The notes under the pieces were generated by a model that saw only the letters and a program-made list of their open reading frames with translations, searched no databases and was not told the origin of the DNA. A stretch of 64,000 nucleotides of DNA from contig NZ_CP071247.1 in NCBI RefSeq assembly GCF_017301335.1, forward strand, positions 3,410,001 through 3,474,000, given 5' to 3'. A program made the position numbers and the translations under genes. This document shows, one piece after another, positions 20,888 through 29,996 of this stretch (position 1 is its first letter; each line of letters begins with the position of its first letter). The stretch is from Marinobacter salinisoli. Its GTDB lineage: Bacteria > Pseudomonadota > Gammaproteobacteria > Pseudomonadales > Oleiphilaceae.

Positions 20888-21742
20888 ATGCTTAACAAGT
20901 TGTTTGTTCTGAGCCAGTACGTTACGCCGCAACTCGCGGTCTCTCGCCTTGCCGGCCGCCTTGCTGACGATGACAGCAACCCGGCGCTCAAGAACCGGGT
21001 CATCAAATGGTTTATCGGCCGGTACGGGGTAAACATGAGCGAAGCATTGGAACCCGATCCGACCGCCTACCCGAGCTTCAATGCGTTCTTTACCCGTGAG
21101 TTGAAACCCGGTATTCGCCCGATTGCCGAGGGCGAAAAGACCATGGCCTGTCCGGTGGATGGCGCCATCAGCCAACTGGGGCAAGTCACGGGTGACCGGG
21201 TATTCCAGGCCAAGGGTCAATCATTCGGCCTGACCGAACTGCTCGGCGGCGATGAACACCGCGCCGAACCGTTTGCCGGGGGCGAGTTTTCGACCATTTA
21301 CCTCTCCCCGAAGGACTATCACCGGATTCACATGCCGGTGGCGGGCACGTTAAGGGAAATGGTCTATATTCCGGGCAAGCTGTTCTCAGTGAATCCGGTC
21401 ACGGCGGAGAACGTTCCCAACCTGTTCGCCCGCAATGAGCGCGTCGTGTGCATTTTCGATACCGAGGCAGGCCCGATGGCACTGGTTCTGGTCGGCGCTA
21501 TGATTGTGGGTAGTGTGGAAACGGTCTGGTCTGGCGTTGTCGCGCCCGGTGACGGCCAGCTTACGGCCATCCGCTACGAAGGTGATCAGGCGAGAAGGTT
21601 TGAAAAAGGCGAGGAGATGGGCCGCTTCCGTCTGGGCTCAACCGTGGTCATGGTGATGCCCAAGGGCGCCGTCAGCTGGAACGACAAGCTGGCCGCCGGC
21701 ACCACCGTCCGGCTAGGCGAAGCCTTCGGCACCCTGGCCTAA
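20888..21742 (+). CDS. psd: Phosphatidylserine decarboxylase proenzyme
   Basis: Psd makes phosphatidylethanolamine from phosphatidylserine at the inner membrane. The 284-residue proenzyme is cleaved at the LGST motif (FRLGSTVVMV near residue 250) to give the beta and alpha chains with an N-terminal pyruvoyl group. The CPVDGAISQLG, SPKDYHRIHMP and GKLFSVNP motifs carry the catalytic Asp and His residues. The ATG at 20888 (MLNKLFVLSQYVTPQ) has AAAGGG eight bases upstream; an overlapping ATG at 20884 is followed directly by a stop. It is divergent from motAB and convergent with epmA. Confidence 0.96.
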   Translation: MLNKLFVLSQYVTPQLAVSRLAGRLADDDSNPALKNRVIKWFIGRYGVNMSEALEPDPTAYPSFNAFFTRELKPGIRPIAEGEKTMACPVDGAISQLGQVTGDRVFQAKGQSFGLTELLGGDEHRAEPFAGGEFSTIYLSPKDYHRIHMPVAGTLREMVYIPGKLFSVNPVTAENVPNLFARNERVVCIFDTEAGPMALVLVGAMIVGSVETVWSGVVAPGDGQLTAIRYEGDQARRFEKGEEMGRFRLGSTVVMVMPKGAVSWNDKLAAGTTVRLGEAFGTLA

Positions 21743-21758
21743 ACGCACCGAACCAGGC

Positions 21759-22727
21759 CTAGGCCCGCTCGAACGGAAACGCCAGGACATCGGAAATATC
21801 GCGCGTTCCCAGTTTCAGCATCAGCAATCGATCCAGCCCGAGTGCCACACCCGCGCACTCGGGCAAGCCTGCCTCGACGCTTTGCAAAAACGCCTCATCG
21901 ATGGCCCTTTCGGGCTTCCCGGCCAGGCGCCGTAACTGGTTGTCGTGCTCAAACCGATGCCGCTGCTCACTGGCATCCACCAGCTCCCAGTACCCGTTGC
22001 ACAACTCAAGCCCGTCGATGTACAGCTCGAACCGGTGCGCCACCCGATGCCCATCCTGCGTGGAGACCCGGGCAAGAGCCGCCTGGGACGCTGGATATCC
22101 AACAATAAACTCCGGCACGTCACGCCCCAGATGCGGTTCCACAGCGAAGCTCATCAACAGATCGAGACAGGCGTCCCGCCCCATTCCTGCCAACTGCTCG
22201 GGCTCGAGCCATTGCTCGCAACTTCGCCGCAGTTCACGATCCGACGATTCGAACGGATCAATGTGGGCACAGGTGATCAGGGCGTCCCGATAGGCAACGA
22301 TCCGAGGGCGGGCGCAACCGAGCCAACCGCATACTAGGTCAGACACTTCCGACATCAGTGCCGCGTCGTCAAACCCAACCCGATACCATTCCAGCATGGA
22401 GAATTCGGGATTATGCCGGCTGCCCCGTTCACCATCGCGAAAAACTTTCGAAATCTGGAAGATACTGCCGGAACCCGCCGCCAGCAGACGCTTCATGTGG
22501 TATTCAGGCGAGGTTTGCAGCCAGCCGCCGCTAATGCCGGCCGCCGACACGTCAGCGTAGACGCCGTCCAGATTCAGGTCGGTCACACCATGCCGGCCCA
22601 GCACCGGTGTTTCCACCTCCATCACCTGCCTCTGCGCAAAAAAGCCGCGCACAAACGACAGCTGTTGTGCGCGGCTTTCCAATGCAGCCTGCGAGGCAGA
22701 GGGTTGCCAGACAGGTTGATTCGTCAT
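21759..22727 (-). CDS. epmA: EF-P lysine aminoacylase EpmA (GenX/PoxA)
   Basis: EpmA is a lysyl-tRNA synthetase-like enzyme without an anticodon-binding domain that attaches (R)-beta-lysine to Lys34 of EF-P. The 322 residues show class II motif 2 (FRDGERGSRHNPEFSMLEW) and motif 3 (GVALGLDRLLMLKLG), plus LQTSPEYHMKRLL. The downstream gene order efp-epmA with a 7-bp gap indicates one transcript and a direct functional link. It is convergent with psd. Confidence 0.95.
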   Translation of the reverse strand: MTNQPVWQPSASQAALESRAQQLSFVRGFFAQRQVMEVETPVLGRHGVTDLNLDGVYADVSAAGISGGWLQTSPEYHMKRLLAAGSGSIFQISKVFRDGERGSRHNPEFSMLEWYRVGFDDAALMSEVSDLVCGWLGCARPRIVAYRDALITCAHIDPFESSDRELRRSCEQWLEPEQLAGMGRDACLDLLMSFAVEPHLGRDVPEFIVGYPASQAALARVSTQDGHRVAHRFELYIDGLELCNGYWELVDASEQRHRFEHDNQLRRLAGKPERAIDEAFLQSVEAGLPECAGVALGLDRLLMLKLGTRDISDVLAFPFERA

Positions 22728-22734
22728 TGGCGGA

Positions 22735-23310
22735 TCAGCTGCTTTTCACGCGACTGACGTACTCACCGGAACGAGTGTCCACCTTCAGCACTTCACCGAT
22801 GCTGATGAACAGGGGAACGTTTACCACAGCCCCGGTGGACAGGGTCGCGGGCTTGGAGCCGCCCTGGGCAGTATCACCTTTCATGCCGGGGTCGGTATCA
22901 ACCACCTCCAGCTCAACAAAATTCGGCGGCGCAACAGACAGGGGCGCACCGTTATACAGGGTGACGGTGTATACATCCTGCTCCTTGAGCCACTTGACGG
23001 TATCGCCAACCGCTTTTGCATCGGCGGCATGCTGCTCGAAAGAACCGTCCGTCAGCATGAAGTGCCAGAATTCGCCATCGGTATAGAGGTATTCCATGTC
23101 CTGCTCGAGAACGTCTGCCGCTTCCAGGGATTCGCCAGACTTGAATGTGCGCTCCCACACCCGGTTACTCATCAGGTTACGCAGCTTCACGCGGTTGAAT
23201 GCCTGCCCCTTGCCCGGTTTTACAAATTCGTTGTCGAGAATGATACAGGGGTCGCCATCGAGCAAAACCTTAAGACCACTGCGGAATTCGTTGGTAGAAT
23301 ATGAAGCCAT
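22735..23310 (-). CDS. efp: Translation elongation factor P
   Basis: EF-P rescues ribosomes stalled at polyproline stretches. I place the start at 23310 ([15 protein letters not shown]), giving 191 residues. The frame is open to 23421, but that extension would overlap the start of divergent epmB. Lys34 lies in the loop KPGKGQAF, the site of beta-lysylation by EpmA and EpmB, both encoded next to it. The three beta-barrel domains are complete, with the domain II-III pieces [23 protein letters not shown] residues and the C-terminal GEYVSRV. Confidence 0.97.
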   Translation of the reverse strand: MASYSTNEFRSGLKVLLDGDPCIILDNEFVKPGKGQAFNRVKLRNLMSNRVWERTFKSGESLEAADVLEQDMEYLYTDGEFWHFMLTDGSFEQHAADAKAVGDTVKWLKEQDVYTVTLYNGAPLSVAPPNFVELEVVDTDPGMKGDTAQGGSKPATLSTGAVVNVPLFISIGEVLKVDTRSGEYVSRVKSS

Positions 23311-23355
23311 GAAATGTTCACCTGACAGAATGCAGTATTTAAATGAAAGGTCGCT

Positions 23356-24393
23356 ATGATACAGCGAACTCCCACCGCTATAGAAGCCCACCGCGCCGAA
23401 GACACCCGAACCTGGCAGCAATTACTTTCCAGCTCCGTCACATCGCCACAGGCCCTGCTGGAACGACTCGAACTGACACCAGAGCGTTGGCTGAACGGCG
23501 CCCGTAGCGGTCATGCACTGTTTCCTGTTCGGGTACCGGAGCCTTTCCTGAACCGCATGCGCAAAGGTGATCCGGACGATCCGCTACTGCGTCAGGTGTT
23601 ACCGCTGACGGCAGAATCCGAGACCGCCGATGGCTACGTGCGAGACCCTCTGGCAGAAAGCGGAGCAATCCAGACCACGGGATTGATTCGAAAATACCGC
23701 AGCCGGGCATTGCTGATGGTGACCGGCCAGTGCGCCATCAACTGCCGCTACTGCTTCCGGCGCCACTTTCCCTACGAGGATCAGCGCCTGTCCCCCAGCG
23801 ACCGGAACCAGGTGATTGAAACGCTGATCAGCAGCCCCGAAATCAATGAAGTCATTCTCAGCGGCGGCGATCCGCTGGTGGCCAGCGACCGATTGCTGGC
23901 CGAATGGGCCGACTCCATCACCCGGGTGCCTCACATCAAGCGGCTTCGGCTCCATACCCGGCTGCCTGTCGTCATCCCCCAGAGAGTGTGCGATGCCCTG
24001 CTCGACTGGGTGAAGAACCCCCCCGTGCCCGTGGTGATGGTATTGCACATCAACCATCCGGCCGAGATCGATGCCGACGTACGCGCGGCGCTGGGCAGGC
24101 TGGCCGATGCGGGCGTTACGTTACTGAACCAAAGCGTGATCCTGAGAGGTGTCAACGACACCGCCGATGTCCTCGAATCACTGAGCGAAGCCCTGTTCGC
24201 GGCCGGGGTGCTGCCTTACTACCTGCACGCCTTTGACCCGGTCCGAGGCGCCCACCATTTCGATGTACCCGACGAACAGGCCCAGTCGCTGATTCAGCAA
24301 CTGCTCGTTCGGCTGCCCGGTTTCCTGGTGCCCAGGCTCGTTCGGGAGGTCCCCGGAGAGCAAAGCAAAACTCCGCTGAACCTGCACTTGTGA
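23356..24393 (+). CDS. epmB: L-lysine 2,3-aminomutase EpmB
   Basis: EpmB is a radical SAM and PLP enzyme that converts L-alpha-lysine to (R)-beta-lysine for EF-P modification. The CxxxCxxC cluster motif is CAINCRYC, followed by FRRHFPYED. The SGGDPL motif and the PLP-lysine region at the C-terminus ([18 protein letters not shown]) are present. At 345 residues it is of the short YjeK type, lacking the extension of clostridial aminomutases. It diverges from efp with only 45 bp between the start codons, so their promoters must overlap. Confidence 0.95.
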   Translation: MIQRTPTAIEAHRAEDTRTWQQLLSSSVTSPQALLERLELTPERWLNGARSGHALFPVRVPEPFLNRMRKGDPDDPLLRQVLPLTAESETADGYVRDPLAESGAIQTTGLIRKYRSRALLMVTGQCAINCRYCFRRHFPYEDQRLSPSDRNQVIETLISSPEINEVILSGGDPLVASDRLLAEWADSITRVPHIKRLRLHTRLPVVIPQRVCDALLDWVKNPPVPVVMVLHINHPAEIDADVRAALGRLADAGVTLLNQSVILRGVNDTADVLESLSEALFAAGVLPYYLHAFDPVRGAHHFDVPDEQAQSLIQQLLVRLPGFLVPRLVREVPGEQSKTPLNLHL

Positions 24394-24473
24394 CACGCTG
24401 CACACCGGTTTTCGCCCCGTAACTGTCAAAGATTGTTAAGTGGTGAACGGTTCTCACTTTGTCCCTAGTCGGC

Positions 24474-24501
24474 TTGGTTAAAGTCCTGTAACGTTTGATA
24501 C
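24474..24501 (+). promoter_or_regulatory. Candidate sigma-70-type promoter for the PilZ-like/fimX genes
   Basis: TTGGTT (24474-24479) and TGATAC (24496-24501) are separated by 16 bases within the 228-bp gap between epmB and the next start at 24622. The match to consensus is moderate and rests on inspection only. Confidence 0.3.
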
Positions 24502-24621
24502 AAAACAACACATGTATTCACCGCATTCGCCTCAGAAAAAGGCACGGGCACCCCTACAATCCCCCGGAGCACAGGGCTGCCCCTGAATACATATCAAGAT
24601 CTCGAACAGTGGCGTGAACAA

Positions 24622-26427
24622 ATGGAAGGCACGATTCTGAAACCAGATTTGCGAGTCCCGGAGCAAAAGACGGCGACACTGTCTTTCTGCGACCCAACAC
24701 CAAAAGCGTTCAGGGACTGGACCGGGCAACTTCCCCTGGCCAATATCGGTGAAGCCTCACGCCAGCTGTATCACGCCATCATCGAATTGAACCAGTTGTT
24801 CATCCACCCGCAACAGCGCCTGCAACTGCTGGAACGGATCCGGGAGAAAATCCGGTTCGTCTGCGACGAGCTGTCGCGACACTACCTCGGCATGTCGGTG
24901 GCACTGACCGAGAAACAGCGCAAAATTGCCAACCTGTCCCAGGCCCTGCAACTGCATCTGGCCGCCGGCTACAAACTCTGTGTACTGGAACTGCTCGATG
25001 ACGGCAGCGTTGATCGCAACCGCAAGCATCTGGTGCTGGCCTGTCACCGGGCCATTTCAGAACTGGCCACCACGATCGTCCGCTCTCATCAGCTGTACTG
25101 CCCCAGCCCCACCCGAAGCTGGCTTGAGTGCCACCGGCTGTTCCGCTTCGCACTCAAAAACAGGCTGGTGAACATCGAGGTGGAGGATGAAACCCTGCAG
25201 CATCGCCGCACCAGCACGGTGGCGGATGCCTACAAGCGAATCCTTTTGCTGGGCTGCGCCCGGCCCAACCAGCTGCGCCAGAACGAGCTTTTGCAGGTTT
25301 ACGAGCTGTTTGAACTCTGGAGCGATCACGTTTCATGCCTGACCGACGTGCGTGAAGACAGCCTGTTCGTGATCAACCTTGAGCATGACAACCCACCCAT
25401 GTACCGGAGTCTGCTGGAGCAGTCACCCTGCGACGACAGCATCGGTTTTGACAGTCAGCGGCTGTCAGCCATGGTGGCGGAAACCCTGCACAATCGCCGT
25501 AATCACCTCGATGCGGAATCGCCGCTGCCGGTTCCGGCGCGGATTAACGACACCCTGCTGACACACCTCAGCCAGGCTCTGGGCATTGTTGCCAAGCGGA
25601 ATTTCAATCGAATTGCCTGCCAGGGTTCGCTGGAAATCTGCGTGGGCCTGACCGCCGCTCACTACTTTGTTGCTGGCGAGAAGCCGTTTGCCGATTTCAT
25701 CGACGGTAACGAAAACGAGGATCAGGACCAAGGTAATCGGTTTATCCGCTCCGCCCAACAGAAGAACGATCCTTGGTCCAATGCCCACGACAGCGCACCC
25801 GGCCAGAACATGCTGCACGCCGCCGATACGCCCATCAACTTCCGGGGTTCAGCGGGCACCAGCTCACCATCGCCCGGCGGCGACAAAAACCGGCCCCGGG
25901 CGCACCTCGCGGCACTGATCAACACCAGTCCCGGTGGCTACTGCGTTGCCTGGGAAAGCGCCATTCCAAGCGTTTTGCAGGCTGGCGAAATCCTCGGTGT
26001 CCGCGAGCACCACTCCCACCCGTGGAGCATCGCGATGGTGCGCTGGATTCAGCAGGTCAAAAACGAGGGTACTCAGGTCGGCATTGAGTTACTGGCGCCC
26101 AGCGCCTCGCCCTGCGGCGTGAAACTGATCCAGAAAGTCGGTAACAGTTCGGAGTATCTTCGTGGCCTGTTGCTGCCCGAAATCAGCGCAATCAACCAGG
26201 CAGCCACTCTGGTAACGCCACGACTGCCATTCCAGTCCGGCAGTCGAATCTCCCTGTTGCACGATGGCCGGGTAGACGAGGGGGTGCTGTCCAACAAGGT
26301 GGCATCGTCCGGCAGCATCAGCCAGTTTGAGCTCAAACTTCACCATACTGACCATCGCACTATGGCGGAAACGTCCGTGCCCAGCGCCAGTGAGGACGAT
26401 TTCGACTCGCTCTGGCCGTCCCTCTAG
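24622..26427 (+). CDS. PilZ-type c-di-GMP-binding-like protein upstream of fimX
   Basis: A 601-residue cytoplasmic protein without signal peptide or membrane segments. It resembles the protein encoded directly upstream of fimX in Pseudomonas aeruginosa (the PA4958 type). Residues 1-350 look mostly alpha-helical. A Ser/Pro/Asn-rich linker at about 365-425 leads to a C-terminal beta-rich region (about 430-580) with INTSPGGYCVAWE, a PilZ-like arrangement in which the usual RxxxR is not obvious (NRPRAHL is nearby). The likely role is in c-di-GMP signalling with FimX, by inference from position. No better-matching start was seen than ATG 24622. Confidence 0.75.
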   Translation: MEGTILKPDLRVPEQKTATLSFCDPTPKAFRDWTGQLPLANIGEASRQLYHAIIELNQLFIHPQQRLQLLERIREKIRFVCDELSRHYLGMSVALTEKQRKIANLSQALQLHLAAGYKLCVLELLDDGSVDRNRKHLVLACHRAISELATTIVRSHQLYCPSPTRSWLECHRLFRFALKNRLVNIEVEDETLQHRRTSTVADAYKRILLLGCARPNQLRQNELLQVYELFELWSDHVSCLTDVREDSLFVINLEHDNPPMYRSLLEQSPCDDSIGFDSQRLSAMVAETLHNRRNHLDAESPLPVPARINDTLLTHLSQALGIVAKRNFNRIACQGSLEICVGLTAAHYFVAGEKPFADFIDGNENEDQDQGNRFIRSAQQKNDPWSNAHDSAPGQNMLHAADTPINFRGSAGTSSPSPGGDKNRPRAHLAALINTSPGGYCVAWESAIPSVLQAGEILGVREHHSHPWSIAMVRWIQQVKNEGTQVGIELLAPSASPCGVKLIQKVGNSSEYLRGLLLPEISAINQAATLVTPRLPFQSGSRISLLHDGRVDEGVLSNKVASSGSISQFELKLHHTDHRTMAETSVPSASEDDFDSLWPSL

Positions 26428-26615
26428 GTTCGGCCAGAAAACCCCTGGCTTCTAGGGTTGTTATTACCGACTATCCCCTGCATCATTCAGCGTAAGAAAA
26501 AAGTTCGGCCAAACGATGCCGCTGCTCCGGCCATCGCACCCCGGGATCTCAGCAAATCCCTTCCCTGACCACAAGGCCGGCTCAGATAACCGTGTACCAC
26601 GAGACGCCCAGACGA

Positions 26616-28700
26616 ATGCAGAAGAAGAACGCGACCGTACATCTTTTAATCCTTGACCCCTCCCAGAATGATGCCGAAGCGCTCGTTAGCCTGTTGCGCA
26701 ACTCCGGCAAGGCCACCCGGGCACATCGCATCACCTCCGAGGAAGACCTCGAGGAAACCCTGAAATCGGGTCAGTGGGATCTGCTGATTGCCCGGGACCT
26801 CGACGAGGAGTTCAGGGCAGACGATGCCCTGGCGATGATCCGCCGCATGGACAAAGATGTTCCGTTCGTGCTGCTCACCAACGACTATAGCCGCGAACGC
26901 ACCGTCGAAATCATCAAAGCGGGCGCGCAGGACACAGTGCCCGTAGATCAAAACGATCTGCTGGTTCTTGTGGTGAACCGGGAACTGGCCGCGCTCGAGG
27001 AGCGTCGCCGCCGCCGACTGCTGGAGTCTCACCTGCGCGAAGCGGAACAGCGCTGTCAGCTGCTGCTGGAAAGCTCCAAGGATGCCATTGCCTACATTAA
27101 CGACGGCATGCACATCTACGCCAACCAGTCGTACATGGAATTCCTCGGCTATGACGACATCGACGATCTGATCTGCATTCCGGTTCTCGACACCCTGACG
27201 CCAGAGAGCCAGGACAAGTACAAAGGATTCATGAAGTCCTTCGTTGAGCAAGGCGAAGACGGGATGACGCTTAACTGCGTCGCGCGTCGCAGTGACGATC
27301 ACGAATTGAACGTCACCATGTCGGTGTCGGCCGCCACCTACGACGGTGAAGCCTGCACCCAGATCGTACTTCAGCCGGAGCACAGCGACGCTGAACTGGA
27401 AGAAAAGTTGCGCCAGATCAGCAGCCAGGATCTGCTGACCGGCCTGTACAACCGACAGTTCCTGATGGACGCGCTCGGCGAAAACATCGCCAAAGCCGCC
27501 AAGAACAGCGAATCCGGCGCCCTCGCTTACATTGCGCTGGATAACTTCATGAGCCTGAAGGGTCAGGTGGGTATATCCGGTGCTGATCTGCTGCTGGGTG
27601 ACCTGGCAAACCTTCTGAAGGAACAGGCCGGTGAAGGAACGACCCTGGCCCGCCTGAGCGACGACGCCTTCGCCATCATGAGCCAGCCGTGCGATGAGAA
27701 AACCATGGCCGAACTGAGCGAGCGCGTTCGCAAGGCAGTGGAAGACCACTTGTTCGACATCAACGGACGCACCGTCCAGTTCACGGTCAGCATCGGTGTT
27801 GCGGCAATCACCGAGAACTCGCCGAAGGCCGAGGAGCTGATGGCCCGGGCCCACACTGCCTCGTCAGATGTACGCAAGCAGGAAGGCAAGGAACAGGGCA
27901 ACGGCGTGCTGGTCTACAACCCGGCCGACTACGAAACCCTGGATGAAAGCAATTCGGTCGAAGCCATTCTCAAGGCCCTGGAGGACAATCGTTTCCGGTT
28001 GCTGTTCCAGCCGATCATTAATCTGCGTGGTGAGGGCGAGGAACACTACGAGGCGTTTGTCCGTATGGTGAACAAGGACAACGAGGAAGTATCGCCTTAT
28101 GACTTCCTGCCGCCGATGGGGCCGGCAGACACCGCCATCAAAATTGACCGCTGGGTAATTCTGCAGACCATCAAACAGCTGGCCAGCCACCGCTCACGGG
28201 GTCACGAGACTCGCCTGTTCCTGAACATCACGGCGGAAACCCTGCAGGACAAGACCTTCACTGCCTGGCTCAGCGTAGCCCTGAAAGCCGCAAGGCTGCC
28301 GGGGGATTCGCTGATTTTCCAGATACGGGAAGGCGACGCCAACAATTACCTGAAACAGGCCAAGGAATTCACCAAAGCCATTCAGGAACTGCACTGCAAG
28401 ATTTCCATTTCCCAATTCGGCGGTGCAATCAATCCGTTCAACACCCTCAAGCACATTAATGCGGATTACGTGAAGATTGACGGATCCTTCACGGAAGAAA
28501 TCCAGAAGAGCGACGAGGCCAAGGAACAGGTCAAGGAAATGGTCAAAACGCTGCAGAACAACGGCAAGCTGACCATCATTCCGCTGGTCGAGAATGCCGG
28601 GGTGCTGGCTACCCTTTGGCAGGCGGGCGTGAACTACATCCAAGGCTACTACCTGCAGGCACCGGTTCCCGAGATGAACTACGATTTCGGCGACCAATAA
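26616..28700 (+). CDS. fimX: FimX-like REC-PAS-GGDEF-EAL protein, both catalytic domains degenerate
   Basis: FimX is a polar c-di-GMP receptor that promotes type IV pilus assembly. The 694 residues comprise a REC-like domain (about 1-125, starting VHLLILDPSQND), a PAS domain (about 140-255), a GGDEF-like domain (about 275-440) and an EAL-like domain (about 455-690). The GGDEF motif is replaced by LSDDAF and the EAL motif reads EAF. The catalytic DDFG is replaced by SQFGG, so it should bind rather than make or cleave c-di-GMP. I prefer ATG 26616 (MQKKNATVHLL); GTG 26592 would add eight residues. It lies 188 bp after the PilZ-like gene. Confidence 0.93.
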   Translation: MQKKNATVHLLILDPSQNDAEALVSLLRNSGKATRAHRITSEEDLEETLKSGQWDLLIARDLDEEFRADDALAMIRRMDKDVPFVLLTNDYSRERTVEIIKAGAQDTVPVDQNDLLVLVVNRELAALEERRRRRLLESHLREAEQRCQLLLESSKDAIAYINDGMHIYANQSYMEFLGYDDIDDLICIPVLDTLTPESQDKYKGFMKSFVEQGEDGMTLNCVARRSDDHELNVTMSVSAATYDGEACTQIVLQPEHSDAELEEKLRQISSQDLLTGLYNRQFLMDALGENIAKAAKNSESGALAYIALDNFMSLKGQVGISGADLLLGDLANLLKEQAGEGTTLARLSDDAFAIMSQPCDEKTMAELSERVRKAVEDHLFDINGRTVQFTVSIGVAAITENSPKAEELMARAHTASSDVRKQEGKEQGNGVLVYNPADYETLDESNSVEAILKALEDNRFRLLFQPIINLRGEGEEHYEAFVRMVNKDNEEVSPYDFLPPMGPADTAIKIDRWVILQTIKQLASHRSRGHETRLFLNITAETLQDKTFTAWLSVALKAARLPGDSLIFQIREGDANNYLKQAKEFTKAIQELHCKISISQFGGAINPFNTLKHINADYVKIDGSFTEEIQKSDEAKEQVKEMVKTLQNNGKLTIIPLVENAGVLATLWQAGVNYIQGYYLQAPVPEMNYDFGDQ

Positions 28701-28719
28701 GCCAAGCCAACTGCCAACG

Positions 28720-28748
28720 AAAAACGGCGCCTCGAGGCGCCGTTTTTT
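28720..28748. terminator. Bidirectional terminator between fimX and serB
   Basis: An 8-bp GC stem (ACGGCGCC / GGCGCCGT) with a TCGA loop is flanked by A residues on the left and six T residues on the right. It can terminate fimX on the plus strand and, with the T run formed by the left-hand A residues, serB on the minus strand. Confidence 0.9.
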
Positions 28749-28763
28749 ATTGCTGCCCGGACA

Positions 28764-29996
28764 TCAGTTACCTGCGTCCGCGAGCCCTTGATTGGTCTCA
28801 CTCTCGCGAAAACCGATCAGATACAGAATGGCGTCCAGCCCAAGCGTCGAGATCGCATGGCGAGCCGATTCCTTCACCAGTGGCTTCGCCCGGAACGCAA
28901 CCCCGAGCCCCGCCTGGCTGAGCATGGGAAGATCATTGGCGCCGTCCCCGACGGCAATCACCTGAGCACGGGAGATGCGCTCCTTCTCGGCGATTTCCAG
29001 CAACAGTTCGGCCTTGCGCTTGCCATCGACGATCTGGCCGGAAACCTGCCCGGTTACCTTACCGTTTTCAATTGCCAGCTCATTGGCGTAGACATAATCA
29101 ATGCCCAGCTTGGCCTGCAGATGCCGGGCAAAGTAAGTGAAACCTCCAGACAGAATCGCCGTGCGGTAGCCCAGCGCCTTGAGACTCCTGATCAGGTGCT
29201 CGGCACCTTCCGTCATCTTCAGGCGAGCCGCAACCCGCTCCAGCACAGACTCATCCAACCCCTTCAGGAGCGCAAGACGCTCGGCAAAGCTCTGACTGAA
29301 GTCGAGCTCACCCTGCATGGCCCGCTCAGTAATCTCTGCCACCTGGTCGCCCACCCCGGCCTCCAGTGCCAGCTCATCGATCACTTCAGCTTCAATCAGT
29401 GTCGAGTCCATATCGAACACCACCAGCCGGCGATTGCGGCGGAAAATAGAGTCTTGCTGGAACGCGATATCCACGTTCATCTCGCCCGCGATATGCAGAA
29501 AATCCGCCCGCAGCTGCTCCAGATCGGCCGGCTGGCCACGTACGGAAAACTCGACACAGGCAATGCGGTTCTCCGATGGCTTCAGGGACGGACGTGCCGA
29601 CAGGCGGGTGATGTTGTCGATATTGAGGCCGTGGCGGGCGGTGATCGCCGATACACGGGCGATCTGCTCCGCCTTGATGTCCCGGGACAGCAAGGTAACG
29701 ATGTAGCAGGCCCGGTTACGCGCCTCAGCCCAGGATTGATATTCCTCAATCGTAATCGGCGCAAAATGCACCTGAAGATCCAGCGCGTGCAGACGGAACA
29801 GCAGGTCCCGAATCACCGGCGAGGATTTGGACGCATCCGGAATCTCGATCAGGATGCCCCACGTCAGGTGGTCGTGAATCACCGCCTGGCCGATGTCGAG
29901 AATTCGGACATCGTACTGCCCCATGATCCCGGTGATTTCCGAGGTCAGCCCGGGTTGGTCGCGCCCGGACACGTTGATCAGTATGAGTTCACTCAC
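28764..29996 (-). CDS. serB: Phosphoserine phosphatase SerB
   Basis: SerB dephosphorylates phosphoserine in the last step of serine synthesis. The 410 residues include two N-terminal ACT-like domains (about 1-180, starting [20 protein letters not shown]) and a HAD phosphatase domain with [18 protein letters not shown] (nucleophile and acid Asp), [10 protein letters not shown] and [10 protein letters not shown]. The start is the GTG at 29996, whose region overlaps the last eight bases of parC (stop 29989-29991). The frame is open far upstream inside parC, but this is a shadow. Translational coupling to parC is likely. Confidence 0.94.
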   Translation of the reverse strand: MSELILINVSGRDQPGLTSEITGIMGQYDVRILDIGQAVIHDHLTWGILIEIPDASKSSPVIRDLLFRLHALDLQVHFAPITIEEYQSWAEARNRACYIVTLLSRDIKAEQIARVSAITARHGLNIDNITRLSARPSLKPSENRIACVEFSVRGQPADLEQLRADFLHIAGEMNVDIAFQQDSIFRRNRRLVVFDMDSTLIEAEVIDELALEAGVGDQVAEITERAMQGELDFSQSFAERLALLKGLDESVLERVAARLKMTEGAEHLIRSLKALGYRTAILSGGFTYFARHLQAKLGIDYVYANELAIENGKVTGQVSGQIVDGKRKAELLLEIAEKERISRAQVIAVGDGANDLPMLSQAGLGVAFRAKPLVKESARHAISTLGLDAILYLIGFRESETNQGLADAGN

